NCBI RefSeq assembly: GCF_007556595.1
Contig: NZ_VJNB01000013.1
Span: forward strand, 1-54,685
DNA from: Tepidimonas alkaliphilus
GTDB lineage: Bacteria > Pseudomonadota > Gammaproteobacteria > Burkholderiales > Burkholderiaceae_C
Length of the DNA: 54,685 bases
Direction: 5' to 3'
A program made the position numbers and the translations under genes. Below are positions 11,301 through 22,949 of the stretch, piece after piece. Below the pieces are notes generated by a model. It searched no databases. It was not told the DNA's origin and worked only from the letters and a program-made list of their open reading frames with translations. The number at the start of each line of letters is the position of its first letter. The first letter of the stretch is position 1.

Positions 11301-12148
11301 GTTCGGAGGTTGGCCAACCATGTCTTTACCCAGTGCGGCGTGCTGATGTGCTTCAGCAGGCCGTGTTGACCGAGCACCTTCTCGGCTTCGTCGATCCACG
11401 CCGGCCACGGGGCCTTCAGCGCCGCCAGCGCCTGCGCGCGCGTGGCCTCGGCCTGCTGCGCCACGTCGGGCAGGCTGCGCGTCGGCAGGCCCGGATCCTG
11501 CGCCGCCCACAGCTCGGCGTGCTCGAGCAGGTCCTTGATGGCCTGGTCCAGCTCGTCCGGCGAGTCCCAGACCTCCAGCACCGCCGCGGCGTCGGCCTCG
11601 TCCAGCGGCAGCACGTGCAGCCGCCACCAGTCGCGCACCGCCTCGCGGCGCAGCGCGGCGGTGTCCTGCAGGATGCGCGGCGCAAACGGCTCGCCGCTGA
11701 GCAGCGCCTGCTCGCGCAGGATGCGCTGGCACCAGCCGTGCAGGGTGCTGATCGGCGCCTCGTCCAGCGCGTCGGCGGCCTCGGTCAGGCGGCGCGCCAG
11801 CGCGGGCCATTGGGTTTGCGGGTAACGATCACGCAGCGCCAGCAGCCGCTGCACCGCCGCGTCGGCCGGGTCGAGCGCTTCGCCGCCAAAGACCGCGGCG
11901 GCCTGCAGCAGGCGCGCCTGGATGCGGCTGCGCAGTTCCTGCGTGGCGGCGTCGGTGAACGTGACGACCAGGATCTGCCGCGGTGACAGCGGCGGCAGCC
12001 CGGCCTCTTCCGGCGGCGCGCCCAGCACCAGCCGCACCGCCAGCAGCGCCATCGTCCAGGTCTTGCCGCTGCCGGCGCTGGCCTCGATCAGCTGGCTGCC
12101 CGCAAGCGGCAGGGTCAGCGGATCCAGTTGGGGCAGGTCGGCGCTCAT
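8372..12148 (-). CDS. recB: Exodeoxyribonuclease V subunit beta (RecB helicase-nuclease)
   Basis: RecB carries the 3'-5' SF1A helicase and the nuclease of RecBCD. The protein has 1258 residues. Walker A is EASAGSGKT at 22-30, followed by QILVVTFTDAATQELR (motif Ia), VALVDEFQDTDPRQW (motif II), LLLIGDPKQAIYAFRHAD (motif III) and VITVHKAKGLQFPLVLLP (motif V). The C-terminal nuclease domain shows FEHDGRYWVLDHKSNALG, matching the E. coli RecB DYKSN active site with Asp and Lys in place. It overlaps recC upstream and recD downstream by 4 nt each (ATGA). Confidence 0.96.
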   Translation of the reverse strand: MSADLPQLDPLTLPLAGSQLIEASAGSGKTWTMALLAVRLVLGAPPEEAGLPPLSPRQILVVTFTDAATQELRSRIQARLLQAAAVFGGEALDPADAAVQRLLALRDRYPQTQWPALARRLTEAADALDEAPISTLHGWCQRILREQALLSGEPFAPRILQDTAALRREAVRDWWRLHVLPLDEADAAAVLEVWDSPDELDQAIKDLLEHAELWAAQDPGLPTRSLPDVAQQAEATRAQALAALKAPWPAWIDEAEKVLGQHGLLKHISTPHWVKTWLANLRTWAADPLDAKCPLTEKAIAKFTLEHLRTKGGPLPSEVETLPLLRELPELEARLAALPGAHGALTRHAAVWVAQRMRAQLRTAEQLTFDEMLRRVDEALAGPQGAALAQRLRQQQPVALVDEFQDTDPRQWRILQAIYRPEQPPPGTALLLIGDPKQAIYAFRHADIHSYLQARAACAGRIWSLAVNHRSSTAMVQAVNALFSHAERTLPDGAFGFARAGVQPVPFLPAQPHGQPERWRDDDDASGAALTFALWRPETEKLTRDDVRERLAAACAATVARWLKGSAAGRCGFERDGRLRPLQPQDLAILVNDGQEAQAIARALRRHGLASAYRSEKTSVWDGPEADDLQAWLHACAHPHDRDALAHALLTPALGLDAAALAALLHDEDAWDATLSRFARYHALWQRHGVLAAVRALMHDFGVAARLLARPADHPSPGARALADLLHMAEWLQQAARQRGRGGVEATLALLRLARQEGATPSSAGDDPTLTGVERRLDGTPQAIPVITVHKAKGLQFPLVLLPFAGRARPLTDKRNPPDVLRWHDDAGRAHVTLPDEGEPWLRALERAERERLLEDTRKLYVALTRAVHLTWVGVALEPGLASSALARLLGLQGADAATLAEQMPERLQALAQASGGTVACTRLPDDEAAPADRAIPHAAAPARPAVRAHVARPRGGPPWWIASYSALARAAHDAPASADAATEAHVGDDDPGGTGPEIAGPGEAPTAAPWHRWPRGAQPGVALHALLEACHRHGWPAGAPDALQPLAQRTLQGLGWAAERLPADAEDLAQWAHAIGDAALTLPGSPGVRLRDLTHAEPEVPFWLRIDAAAEARALDRLLLACVAPGQPRPALAAVTLHGMLKGFMDLVFEHDGRYWVLDHKSNALGPDDAAYHAAAVQAEVLRQRYDAQAALYLLALHRWLAQRLGRRYEPARHLGGALCVFWRGVAAPGAGVWHLAEPWPLVRRLEALFTGAEVTA

Positions 12149-15100
12149 GCGGCGGTCTCCTCGGCGGATGCGTCACGGTCGCCGTGGCCGCTGGCCAGGT
12201 GGGCGTGCAGCGGCGCGAGCAGCGCCTGCGTCCAGTGGGCGAACGGCCCGTCCGTGTGCGCCTCGCGCGGGCCGGCCAGCGTCTCGAACGTCGGGTAATG
12301 GCGCCGCCACAGCGGCTCCTTGGCCTGGCCGTGGTCCTTTTCATAGGCCTTGCGGGCGGCCTCCCACGCCGCGGCGGGGTTGGCGTCCTTGCCGCGCAGC
12401 TTGCCCCAGTAGACCGCGGCGGCGTGGCGCGGCAGCGGCAGCGGGGCGGGGCCGTGCAGGCCGGCGTGCCATGCCTGCCCCAGGGTCGTCCAGACCGCGG
12501 TGGCGGTCTGCGGCGCCAGCGGCCGCATCCGCCCGACGCCCTGAGGGGTGGCGATCCAGCTCGTCACGGGCCCAAGCGCGACGTTGAGCGCGATGTGCTC
12601 GACCCAGGGGCGCAGCAGCCGGTGCAGCACGTAATGTCCGGAGTCGGCCTTCTTGCCTTCCACGAGGGCGCTGCCGAGCGTCACCAGCCGCGCCAGCGCG
12701 CCGTCGTCGCCGCGCCGCAGCGCCGGCAGCACGTCGCGGATCGCAAGCGTCGGGCCGTCCGGCAGCACGAGCGTCGTCTCCAGCCGCGCCCGCTCGGCCA
12801 CCGGGTGAGGGTGGCGCGCCGCCAGTTCCCGGGCGTGCTGCCAGACGCGGAGGATCGCCTCGTCCCAGTCGCGTGCGAGCCATGCTCCGACGGGCCCGGC
12901 GGGCCAGTCACCGGCCAGCTCGGCGCGGCGGCAGGCGCGCCGGGCGGCGGCCTGCGCGGCGGCTTCGTCGGCGCCGGCCAAGGCTGCGTCCACCACCGCG
13001 TTGACCCACGCCAGCCGCGTGCGCCACTGTTGCAGGCGGTCGGGTTCGAATGGTTCGGTGTCGTCGTCGGCCTCGTCGTCGTGTGGCAGCGCCAGCCCCA
13101 GGCGCTGGCGCGCGTAGGCGCGCGCCGGGTCCTGCAGCAGATCGGCCAGCGCCGTCACCGTCACCGGGATCGGCTCGTCCGGGCGCGGCAGGATGGTTGG
13201 CGCAGCGCGCGGGGTGGCGGGTTCCGGGGCGGCCCCGCCCGCGGCCAGCCACTCCCGCGCGTAGCTGAACGCGCCTGCAAGCGGCGGGGCGGCGCCGTCG
13301 GCCACCGGCGCCGGGCTGAAGTTGGCGGGGTCGAACGGGTGCAGCGGGTGCGCGCGCGTCAGCGCCGCGGCCACGTCGCCCGCCATCCCAGGCGCCAGCC
13401 GCCACTGGCGGTTCAGGTGGTGCCGCAGCTGGGCCACCGGCAGCGCCGGCTGGCGCTCGGTGTCGTCCACCGGGTGACGGCCCAGCCACGAGATGCCGAG
13501 GTGGTCGCGCGCCGACAGCACCGCCTCCAGCAGCAGGTAGAGGTCCTCGTGCCGGCGCAGGCGGTCGCCGGGGCGCGGCATCGCGGCCATCAGGTCGTGC
13601 GTGTCGCCCTGCGGCCGGCGCGGGAAGTTGCCGTCGTGCAGGCCGAGCAGGTAAATATGGCGAAACGGCACCGCGCGCATCGGCAGCAGCGTCGCAAACG
13701 TCACCCCGCCGCCGAGGAAGCGGGCGGGCGCGCCGCCGCCACCGGCCAGCGCGAGCCACGTGTCGGCCACCACGGCGGCGGGAATCAGCTCCGTGCCGGC
13801 CTCGGCGGCCTGCCGCGCCCAGCGATCTGCTGCGGCGCGCAGCCGCGCCACCGCCAGCGTCCCCTCCACGTCGTCCGCCGCCGGCTGCAGGAACTGCGCC
13901 AGCAGCGCATGCAGCCGGTCGGCCCAGCCGGTGGCGTCGGTCGGCTCGGCCAGGCGCGCGGTCCACGTCGCCACGGCGTCGATGAAGGACTGCAGCCGGT
14001 GCAGCCGCTCAGCCTGCAGCACCGCCACGCCGCGCGCCGGCAGCAGGCGGTCCTGCCACGGCTCGTCCTCGGCGCCGAGCACGGCGCCCAGCCACAGGCG
14101 CTGCAGCCCCTCGCGCCAAGTGTAGCGTTCGGCCAGCGCGGTGCCGCCCGTGGCCAGCCCCAGGCGCTGGCGGTGCGCGCCGTCCAGGCCCCAGCGGATC
14201 GCGGCCTCGCGCCGCCACGCGCGCAGCGTGTCGAGGTCGTCCGCCCCCAGGCCGAAGGCGCGCGCCACCGCCGGGATGTCGAGCCAGTCCAGCACCTCGC
14301 TGCCGCTCAGGCGCAGCGCCTCGGGGTGCAGCAGGGCGCGCAGCAGCTCGCGCAGGCGCGCGGCGGTGTCGTCCTCCACGTCGGCGATCTGGTAGGGTAT
14401 GCGGCGCGCATCGTCCGGCGGCAGGCTGCCCCACACCGCGTGCACCAGTGGCGCGTAGGCGGCGATGTCGGGCGCGAAGACGGCGATGTCGCGCGGCTGC
14501 AGCGTCGGGTCGCGCTGCAGCGCGGCCAGCACCTGGTCGTGCAGCACCTCCACCTCGCGCAGCAGGGTGTGGCAGACGTGCAGCCGCAGCGAGCCGTCGC
14601 GCGCCGGATCCAGCGGCGGCCATGTGCGTTCGCCGGGCGCGCGGCCGTGGCGCAGGTCGTCCTGCAACTGCGCCAGCAGGTGCGGCGGGGCGGCCTCATC
14701 GGCGGGCTCGTCGTCCCAGGCGTCGTCCAGCGTCACCGGGGGCAGACCGGCGGGCGGTTCCTCGGCGGCCAGCGCCTGCAGCCCGGCGATGAACTCGCGC
14801 CCCTGTCGGCTCCAGGCCGCCAGCAGCGGGTGGCCGGTGCGCGCGCCGTCGCGGTCGAACCAGTCGGTGCGCGCCGGGTTCAGCACATAGACGGCTACGT
14901 CGCGCCAGCGCGCCACTGCCTGCAGCGCCTGCAGCACGTCGGGTGTCAGGGCGCTGACGCCGAACACCGTCAGCCGCGGCGGCTCGCGCGCCGGCAGCGG
15001 GCAGGCGCGCGCGTCGGCCATGCGCTGCAGCCACGCGGCGTGGATGTCGCAGCGGCTGGGCCAGCGGTGGCCCTGGGCCTCGGCGTCGGCGCGCAGCAGC

Positions 15101-15645
15101 CGCCACAGCGCGGGCTGCCAGCGCTCGTCCTCCGGCAGCGGTTCCACGCGGCCCTCGGCATCGCGCAGGCGGTCGTGCCCGGCGGCCCAGTCGGCCAACC
15201 AGTCGGGCCGGTAGATCTGGTATTGGTCGAACAGGTCCGCCACGCGGCGCGCCAGCTGCGCGCGCCGTAGCGGGTCGCCGTCGCCCAGGTAGTGGATCAG
15301 CGGGGCGAAGACCGCCGCGTCCGCCGCCCGCGCCAGCGTCGGCAGCAGCCGCCACAGGCGCCAGCGCAGCGGGCCGCGGTCCAGCGGCGCCTCATCCGGC
15401 ACCGCCGCTTCGCCCAGCACGGCGCGGTAGGTCTGCCACAGCCACTGCGCCGGCAACAGGAACTCCAGCCCCGCGCAGACGCCGTCGCGCTGCGCCAGCG
15501 CCTGCTGCACCCACTGCGCCATGCCGTGGCTGGCCACCAGCCAGCGCTGCGGCTGCAGCGGCTGCGCCGCCTGCGCCTCGGCGGCCTCGGCCGCGGCGCG
15601 CTGCAGCAGCGTCTCGATGCGGTCGCTCTGGACGATGCGCAGCAT
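12145..15645 (-). CDS. recC: Exodeoxyribonuclease V subunit gamma (RecC)
   Basis: RecC is the Chi-recognition subunit of RecBCD and has inactive helicase and nuclease folds. The protein has 1166 residues (E. coli about 1122). It begins MLRIVQSDRIETLL, like other RecC proteins, and contains LEFLLPAQWLWQTYRAVLG, LTVFGVSALTPDVLQAL, HVCHTLLREVEVLHDQVLA and FRHIYLLGLHDGNFPRRP. A much longer open frame continues upstream to about 16077, but it runs through greB antisense and is not coding. No strong Shine-Dalgarno is visible before the chosen ATG. An alternative start about ten codons upstream is possible. It is the first gene of the operon, divergent from greB. Confidence 0.94.
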   Translation of the reverse strand: MLRIVQSDRIETLLQRAAAEAAEAQAAQPLQPQRWLVASHGMAQWVQQALAQRDGVCAGLEFLLPAQWLWQTYRAVLGEAAVPDEAPLDRGPLRWRLWRLLPTLARAADAAVFAPLIHYLGDGDPLRRAQLARRVADLFDQYQIYRPDWLADWAAGHDRLRDAEGRVEPLPEDERWQPALWRLLRADAEAQGHRWPSRCDIHAAWLQRMADARACPLPAREPPRLTVFGVSALTPDVLQALQAVARWRDVAVYVLNPARTDWFDRDGARTGHPLLAAWSRQGREFIAGLQALAAEEPPAGLPPVTLDDAWDDEPADEAAPPHLLAQLQDDLRHGRAPGERTWPPLDPARDGSLRLHVCHTLLREVEVLHDQVLAALQRDPTLQPRDIAVFAPDIAAYAPLVHAVWGSLPPDDARRIPYQIADVEDDTAARLRELLRALLHPEALRLSGSEVLDWLDIPAVARAFGLGADDLDTLRAWRREAAIRWGLDGAHRQRLGLATGGTALAERYTWREGLQRLWLGAVLGAEDEPWQDRLLPARGVAVLQAERLHRLQSFIDAVATWTARLAEPTDATGWADRLHALLAQFLQPAADDVEGTLAVARLRAAADRWARQAAEAGTELIPAAVVADTWLALAGGGGAPARFLGGGVTFATLLPMRAVPFRHIYLLGLHDGNFPRRPQGDTHDLMAAMPRPGDRLRRHEDLYLLLEAVLSARDHLGISWLGRHPVDDTERQPALPVAQLRHHLNRQWRLAPGMAGDVAAALTRAHPLHPFDPANFSPAPVADGAAPPLAGAFSYAREWLAAGGAAPEPATPRAAPTILPRPDEPIPVTVTALADLLQDPARAYARQRLGLALPHDDEADDDTEPFEPDRLQQWRTRLAWVNAVVDAALAGADEAAAQAAARRACRRAELAGDWPAGPVGAWLARDWDEAILRVWQHARELAARHPHPVAERARLETTLVLPDGPTLAIRDVLPALRRGDDGALARLVTLGSALVEGKKADSGHYVLHRLLRPWVEHIALNVALGPVTSWIATPQGVGRMRPLAPQTATAVWTTLGQAWHAGLHGPAPLPLPRHAAAVYWGKLRGKDANPAAAWEAARKAYEKDHGQAKEPLWRRHYPTFETLAGPREAHTDGPFAHWTQALLAPLHAHLASGHGDRDASAEETAA

Positions 15646-15756
15646 GCTGGTCTCAGGGGAGAAAAAGGCTGTCACGGCCGCTAATCGTAGAGGATGCCAC
15701 ACCAATCCGTGCGGCCGTGGCGTGGTCCAATTGCCCCCTGCGCTACCATCCGCCCC

Positions 15757-16323
15757 ATGAGCAAGGCTTTCGTGCGCGAGCAGGACCATGACGAGGACGA
15801 CGAGGCGCTGCCGGCGGGGCTGCGCGTTCCGGCGGGCGGCAAGAACTACATCACGCCGCAGGGCTACGCGCGGCTGCAGCAGGAGCTCAAATGGCTGCTG
15901 GACGAGGAGCGGCCGCGCGTGGTGGAGACGGTGGCGTGGGCGGCCAGCAACGGCGACCGCTCCGAAAACGGCGACTACCTCTACGGCAAGAAGCGGCTGC
16001 GCGAGATCGACCGCCGGATTCGCTTTCTGACCAAGCGGCTGCAAATCGCCGAGGTGGTGGATCCGAGCGTGCACCACGGCAAGGATCAGGTGTTCTTCGG
16101 CGCCACCGTCACCTACGCGCGTGAGGACGGCAGCGAGGAGACGGTGACGATCCTCGGCATCGACGAGGCTGATAGCGCGCAGGGACAGATCAGCTGGATT
16201 TCGCCGGTGGCGCAGGCGCTGCTGAAGGCGCGCGAGGGCGATGAAGTGCGGCTGCGCACGCCGGCGGGGGTGCAGACGCTGGAGGTGGTGCGGGTAACGT
16301 ACCCGGCCCCCGCCCGGGGCTGA
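15757..16323 (+). CDS. greB: Transcript cleavage/elongation factor GreB
   Basis: GreB inserts its coiled coil into the RNA polymerase secondary channel and stimulates cleavage of backtracked RNA. The protein has 188 residues. The N-terminal coiled coil begins at YITPQGYARLQQELKWLLDE. The acidic tip region is NGDRSENGDYLYGKKRLREID, nearly the GreB signature (usual SENADYQYNKKR). The C-terminal FKBP-like domain contains TILGIDEADSAQGQISWISPVAQALL. The extra acidic N-terminal tail (EQDHDEDDEALPAG) is longer than in enterobacterial GreB. It is divergent from recC, and its stop lies 15 bp from that of convergent spoT. Confidence 0.95.
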   Translation: MSKAFVREQDHDEDDEALPAGLRVPAGGKNYITPQGYARLQQELKWLLDEERPRVVETVAWAASNGDRSENGDYLYGKKRLREIDRRIRFLTKRLQIAEVVDPSVHHGKDQVFFGATVTYAREDGSEETVTILGIDEADSAQGQISWISPVAQALLKAREGDEVRLRTPAGVQTLEVVRVTYPAPARG

Positions 16324-16338
16324 ACACGGGGCAGGGCC

Positions 16339-18627
<2,289 letters not shown>

Positions 18628-18642
18628 CCCCCTAATGTAAAC

Positions 18643-18669
18643 AAAAAAGGCGCCGCGCGCCGGCGCCTT
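18643..18669 (-). terminator. Rho-independent terminator downstream of rpoZ
   Basis: On the minus strand the stem AAGGCGCC / GGCGCCTT (18662-18669 with 18647-18654) encloses a 7-nt loop and is followed by a T-run made by the A-tract at 18643-18648. It lies 25 bp beyond the rpoZ stop and 16 bp before the spoT start codon. It should therefore end the gmk-rpoZ transcript and limit read-through into spoT. Confidence 0.75.
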
Positions 18670-18693
18670 GGGCGATCGCCTTGTGCACTGCGA

Positions 18694-18897
18694 TCAGACT
18701 GGCACTTTTTTGAGCATTTCCAGCCCCACCAGCCCGGCGGCAATCTCACGCAGCGCCGTCACCGCAGGCTTGTTGCGGGTTTCGATCTTGGGCGCATGAC
18801 CCTGGCTGAGCATGCGCGCGCGATAGGTGGCCACCAGCACGAGCTGAAAGCGGTTGGGGATTTTTTCCAGGCAGTCTTCCACCGTGATGCGGGCCAT
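18694..18897 (-). CDS. rpoZ: RNA polymerase omega subunit
   Basis: This 67-residue protein begins [23 protein letters not shown], the standard omega N-terminus. It continues with [14 protein letters not shown] and the conserved [17 protein letters not shown]. Omega chaperones beta-prime folding and forms ppGpp binding site 1 of RNA polymerase. That fits the adjacency to spoT seen in many proteobacteria. It lies 26 bp downstream of gmk, probably in the same transcript, and is followed by the terminator at 18643-18669. Confidence 0.96.
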   Translation of the reverse strand: MARITVEDCLEKIPNRFQLVLVATYRARMLSQGHAPKIETRNKPAVTALREIAAGLVGLEMLKKVPV

Positions 18898-18923
18898 AGA
18901 ACCTCCGGTTTGCTGATACTGGC

Positions 18924-19559
18924 TTAGATGGCGGTGTCAGAAAGCCCCAGTGCAGCGAAGATCTGGGGATGAGCGCGGCGCTGAGCAGCAACGCGAAGCC
19001 GCTGCGCATGCGTGATGGCTTTCAAATCGAACAGCGCCCGCTCAAAAATATCGTTGATTATAACGAAGTCAAAATGATCGACGTGCGCCATCTCGCGCGC
19101 GGCGTTGTGCAGCCGCAGCTCGATGGTGTCGGCGCTGTCTTCGCCGCGGCGCTGCAGGCGCGCGCGCAGTTCGTCCCAGCTTGGCGGCAAGATAAAAATC
19201 AGCACCGCGGCAGGAAACTGGCGGCGAATTTGCAGTGCGCCTTGGTAGTCGATCTCCAGCACCACGTCTTCGCCGGCGGCCATGCGCGCTTCGATGCCCA
19301 GGCGCGAGGTGCCGTAGCGGTGGCCGTGCACCTGGGCCCATTCCAGAAAGGCTCCTTCGGCCACCATGCGGTCAAACTCGGCGTCACTGACGAAATAGTA
19401 TTCGCGCCCGTGCACTTCTTGGCCGCGCGGTGCGCGCGTGGTGTGCGAGATCGACAGCTTGAGCCGCGCATCCACTTCCAGCAGGGCCTTGACCAGGCTG
19501 GACTTGCCTGCCCCGCTGGGGGCGGCCACCACGAACAGGTTGCCTTGCTGCGGCTGCAT
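18924..19559 (-). CDS. gmk: Guanylate kinase
   Basis: This enzyme phosphorylates GMP and dGMP to the diphosphates and is essential for the guanine nucleotide pool. The protein has 211 residues. The P-loop is [10 protein letters not shown] near the N-terminus, followed by [13 protein letters not shown] and GREYYFVS (GMP-binding), [13 protein letters not shown], and the [13 protein letters not shown] region. The length matches the family. It follows yicC by 7 bp and precedes rpoZ, forming the common yicC-gmk-rpoZ arrangement. Confidence 0.96.
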   Translation of the reverse strand: MQPQQGNLFVVAAPSGAGKSSLVKALLEVDARLKLSISHTTRAPRGQEVHGREYYFVSDAEFDRMVAEGAFLEWAQVHGHRYGTSRLGIEARMAAGEDVVLEIDYQGALQIRRQFPAAVLIFILPPSWDELRARLQRRGEDSADTIELRLHNAAREMAHVDHFDFVIINDIFERALFDLKAITHAQRLRVAAQRRAHPQIFAALGLSDTAI

Positions 19560-19566
19560 CGGCGGC

Positions 19567-20478
19567 TTACTCCAGGTTTTGCACTTGTTCGCGGATCTGC
19601 TCGATCAGCACCTTCATGTCCACGCTCAGGCGCGTCAGCTCCAGGCTGGCGGATTTGGCGCCCAGGGTGTTGGCTTCGCGGTGCAGTTCCTGCGCCAAAA
19701 AGTCCAGCCGTTTGCCCACTTCGCCGCCTTGGCGCAGCAGCTGTTGCATCTCGTCCACATGCGCAGCCAGCCGGGTTAGCTCTTCGGCCACATCGATGCG
19801 CAGGGCAAATGCCGTGGCTTCGGCAAGCACGCGCTCTTGCAGCGCGGGGGTGTCGGCGGCGTGGGCCGCGCCGAGCGCTTCGTGCAGACGCTGCAGATAA
19901 CGCTGGCGCTGCTGCTCCACGGCCAGAGGCGCCAGCGGCTGGGCCTGCTGAATCCGCTCGCGCAATTGCGCCAGGCGCTCTTGCAGCATCGCGGTGAGTT
20001 TATGGCCTTCGCGCGCGCGGGCGCTCTGCAGCGCCTGCAGCGCTTGATCGGTGAGCGACAGCAGCGCCTCATGAGCCTGCGCGGGCACAGCGGCGTGGCG
20101 CTGCGTCCACTGCAACGCATCGGCCACCGACAGCGGCGCGGCTTGCGGCAGCCACGCGCGCACCTGATCCTGCAGCGCCAGCAGGCGTTGCAGCTCGTGG
20201 CTGCTGGGCAGGCGCAGACCTGCAGGGCCGCCCAGCTCCAACGCGACGCGCAATTCCACTTTGCCGCGCCGCAGGCAGCTGGCGACACGCTCGCGCAGGG
20301 CGGGTTCGGCGGCCCGCAACTCGTCGGGCAGGCGTAACGCCAAATCCAAAAAGCGCCCATTGACCGAGCGCACTTCAACCACCAGGCTGGGCGCTGAGGA
20401 TTCAGCCTCGGAATCAAGAGTTTGAGGAACGACGGGGCCACGCGCCGAGGCGTAGCCGGTCATGCTGTAAACTGGCAT
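19567..20478 (-). CDS. yicC: YicC-family endoribonuclease
   Basis: The protein has 303 residues. The N-terminus [14 protein letters not shown] and the segment [19 protein letters not shown] are the YicC signature. The C-terminal DUF1732 part ends [21 protein letters not shown] and [18 protein letters not shown]. Family members are endoribonucleases acting on some RNAs and small RNAs. There is a short insert with Ser/Glu after the N-terminal motif. The start at 20478 gives the conserved MxxSMTG beginning; a longer reading is not supported. It is divergent from the kinase gene and upstream of gmk. Confidence 0.92.
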   Translation of the reverse strand: MPVYSMTGYASARGPVVPQTLDSEAESSAPSLVVEVRSVNGRFLDLALRLPDELRAAEPALRERVASCLRRGKVELRVALELGGPAGLRLPSSHELQRLLALQDQVRAWLPQAAPLSVADALQWTQRHAAVPAQAHEALLSLTDQALQALQSARAREGHKLTAMLQERLAQLRERIQQAQPLAPLAVEQQRQRYLQRLHEALGAAHAADTPALQERVLAEATAFALRIDVAEELTRLAAHVDEMQQLLRQGGEVGKRLDFLAQELHREANTLGAKSASLELTRLSVDMKVLIEQIREQVQNLE

Positions 20479-20545
20479 CGATGGGTTGGTTGACGAGGGC
20501 TGCGCGCTGAAGCGGTGTGCCGCCACACCGGGCGCGGATGCGATT

Positions 20546-21553
20546 ATGACAAAGACCCAGCCGGCTCCCTTGCCGATGGACACCCAGGTGGGTCTGTATC
20601 GGATCGAGCAGCTGTTGGCCGTCGGCGGCTTCGGTCTGGTTTACCGCGCCCGCGATCCGCAGGGCCGCGCGGTGGCCATCAAGGAATACCTTCCCTCTAC
20701 CCTTTGCACCCGCGCGCCGGGTCAGTGTCAGCCGCAGGTTCGGCCCGAATGTCAAGCGCTGTACCGGTTGGGCTTGCGCAGCTTTTTCGAAGAGGGGCGG
20801 GCGCTGGCGCGCATCGCCCACCCCGCCGTGGTGGGGGTGCAAAACTTCGTGCACGCCCACGGCACCGTGTATTTGGTGATGGACTACCTGCAGGGCGCTT
20901 CGCTGCAAGACTACATTATCTGGGCGCGTCAGCGTCGCCAGCCCCACACTTTGCGCGAAGGGGCGATCCGCACGCTGCTGGATCAGCTGCTGCGCGGACT
21001 GCGCATCGTCCATCAGCACGGCTTGCTGCATCTGGACATCAAGCCGGCCAACATCCTGATCACCGACGACGACCGTGCCGTGCTGATCGATTTCGGCGCA
21101 GCGCGCCAGGTCCTGCAGCGTGAAGGCGCGTCTTGGGTCAAGCCGATGTTCACGCCGGGGTTTGCCGCTCCGGAAATGCAGCGGCGCGACGGCGCGGCGT
21201 GGCTGGGCCCGTGGACCGATTTGTATGCGGTGGGGGCGTGCCTGTATGCGGCGATGGTGGGCAGCCCGCCGCCCGAGGCGCCGCAGCGCCAGCAAGATGA
21301 CCGCGTGCCAGCCACGCTGCAAGCGTTGCGTTCGGTGTATTCTGAAGTGCTGCGCGAGGCCGCCCGCTGGTGCATGATGCTGGATCCGGCGCAGCGTCCG
21401 CCCTCAGTGTTTGCGTTGCAGCAGGCTTTGGCTTTCCGTGATGAGGCGCAGGATGCGTCGTCCGGTAAATGGGTGTCACGCTTGCTGGGTATGCTGCGCC
21501 GCCGTCGCTCTGGGGGTGGCGTCTCTGATCGCTTGTCGTCCCAATCGCCATGA
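20546..21553 (+). CDS. Hanks-type serine/threonine protein kinase
   Basis: This 335-residue soluble kinase has a complete catalytic core. The glycine loop is [12 protein letters not shown], the ATP lysine lies in VAIKEYLP, the catalytic loop is [10 protein letters not shown] and the metal loop is [11 protein letters not shown] replaces HRD, so it is a non-RD kinase, as in many bacterial homologues. APE appears as APEM in [11 protein letters not shown]. The short Arg-rich tail has no membrane segment. In related bacteria this kinase sits beside a PP2C phosphatase between yicC and rph, but here the phosphatase is missing and the kinase stop overlaps the rph start. Targets are unknown. Confidence 0.9.
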   Translation: MTKTQPAPLPMDTQVGLYRIEQLLAVGGFGLVYRARDPQGRAVAIKEYLPSTLCTRAPGQCQPQVRPECQALYRLGLRSFFEEGRALARIAHPAVVGVQNFVHAHGTVYLVMDYLQGASLQDYIIWARQRRQPHTLREGAIRTLLDQLLRGLRIVHQHGLLHLDIKPANILITDDDRAVLIDFGAARQVLQREGASWVKPMFTPGFAAPEMQRRDGAAWLGPWTDLYAVGACLYAAMVGSPPPEAPQRQQDDRVPATLQALRSVYSEVLREAARWCMMLDPAQRPPSVFALQQALAFRDEAQDASSGKWVSRLLGMLRRRRSGGGVSDRLSSQSP

Positions 21554-22323
21554 ATGAGCCCTCTGCTCTTCTTACGGGTGGCCCGCGCCGCCACGACGGC
21601 CGCGCCGCCGACGAGCTGCGCCCGGTGCGCATCACGCGCGGCTACACCGTGCACGCCGAAGGCTCAGTGCTGATCGAATTTGGCCGCACGCGCGTGCTGT
21701 GCACCGCCAGCGTCGAGGACAAGGTGCCGCCGCACAAGAAGGGCAGCGGCGAGGGCTGGGTGACGGCCGAATACGGCATGCTGCCGCGCGCCACGCACAC
21801 GCGCAGCGAGCGCGAGGCCGCGCGCGGCAAGCAAAGCGGCCGCACGCAGGAAATCCAGCGCCTGATCGGCCGCGCCTTGCGCGCGGTGTTTGACCTTGCG
21901 GCGCTGGGCGAGCGCACCATCACGCTGGACTGCGACGTGCTGCAGGCCGACGGCGGCACGCGCACCGCCGCCATCACCGGCGCCTGGGTGGCGGCGCACG
22001 ACGCCGTGCACCGGCTGCTGGCCGAGGGGCGGCTGCAGCGCAATCCGATCCTGCACCCGGTGGCGGCGGTGTCGGTCGGCATCGTCGGCGGCCGTCCGGT
22101 GCTGGACCTCGACTACGTGGAGGACTCGGCCTGCGCCACCGACATGAACGTCGTCATGAACGGCGCCGGCCACTTCGTCGAGGTGCAGGGCACGGCCGAG
22201 GGGGCGCCGTTCACGCGCGCCGAGCTGGACGCGCTGCTCGGTCTGGCGCAGCGCGGCATCCAGCAGCTGATCGCGCTGCAGCGCGCGGCGCTGGCCGGCA
22301 CCGAGGCGGGAGGCGGCGCATGA
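21550..22323 (+). CDS. rph: Ribonuclease PH
   Basis: This is a phosphorolytic 3'-5' exoribonuclease that trims tRNA precursors. The protein has 257 residues; most RNase PH proteins have about 238, and the extra residues are an N-terminal extension ([17 protein letters not shown]) created by a start overlapping the kinase stop. Conserved parts are [66 protein letters not shown] and [18 protein letters not shown]. It overlaps both neighbours by ATGA, so kinase-rph-rdgB-hemW looks like one translationally coupled operon. Confidence 0.95.
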   Translation: MNEPSALLTGGPRRHDGRAADELRPVRITRGYTVHAEGSVLIEFGRTRVLCTASVEDKVPPHKKGSGEGWVTAEYGMLPRATHTRSEREAARGKQSGRTQEIQRLIGRALRAVFDLAALGERTITLDCDVLQADGGTRTAAITGAWVAAHDAVHRLLAEGRLQRNPILHPVAAVSVGIVGGRPVLDLDYVEDSACATDMNVVMNGAGHFVEVQGTAEGAPFTRAELDALLGLAQRGIQQLIALQRAALAGTEAGGGA

Positions 22324-22949
22324 GCCGCACCGAGCCGCCGCGCCGGCTGGTGCTGGCCTCCAACAACGCCGGCAAGCTGGCCGAGCTGCAGGCGCTGCTG
22401 GCGCCGCTGGAGGTGGAGCTGGTGACGCAGGGCAGCCTCGGCATCCCCGAGGCGCCGGAGCCGCACCGCACCTTCGTCGAGAACGCCCTGGCCAAGGCGC
22501 GCCACGCTGCCGCCGCCAGCGGCCTGCCGGCGCTGGCCGACGACGCCGGGCTGTGCGTGGCGGCCTTCGGCGGCGGCCCCGGGGTGGACACGGCGCACTA
22601 CTGCACGCAGTTCGGCTACCCGAAGAGCGATGCCCACAACGTGCGCGCGCTGCTGGAGCAGATGCGCGACGTGGAGGACCGCCGCGCCGCAATGGTCAGC
22701 ACGCTGGTGGCGCTGCGCGCCCCCGACGACCCCGAGCCGCTGATCGCCAGCGGGCGCGTGGAGGGGCTGATCGCGCGCGCGCCAGCCGGCGACGGCGGCT
22801 TCGGCTTCGACCCGGTGATGTTTTTGCCGGAGTTCGGCTGCACGTTCGCGCAGCTGCCCGCGGACGTGAAGAACGCGCACAGCCACCGTGGGCGCGCCGC
22901 ACGCGCGATGCTGGCGCTGATGCGGCAGCGCTGGTGGCCGGCCGCATGA
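22320..22949 (+). CDS. rdgB: XTP/dITP pyrophosphatase (RdgB/HAM1)
   Basis: This house-cleaning enzyme hydrolyses dITP, XTP and other non-canonical purine triphosphates to monophosphates, so they do not enter nucleic acid. The protein has 209 residues. Motifs are [57 protein letters not shown] and the final [12 protein letters not shown]. It overlaps rph upstream and hemW downstream by 4 nt each. Confidence 0.95.
   Translation: MSRTEPPRRLVLASNNAGKLAELQALLAPLEVELVTQGSLGIPEAPEPHRTFVENALAKARHAAAASGLPALADDAGLCVAAFGGGPGVDTAHYCTQFGYPKSDAHNVRALLEQMRDVEDRRAAMVSTLVALRAPDDPEPLIASGRVEGLIARAPAGDGGFGFDPVMFLPEFGCTFAQLPADVKNAHSHRGRAARAMLALMRQRWWPAA

Noticed and set aside
12145-16077. Extended reading frame of recC to 1310 residues
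   Set aside because: The first 144 residues are antisense to greB and have no RecC similarity; RecC starts at MLRIVQSD.
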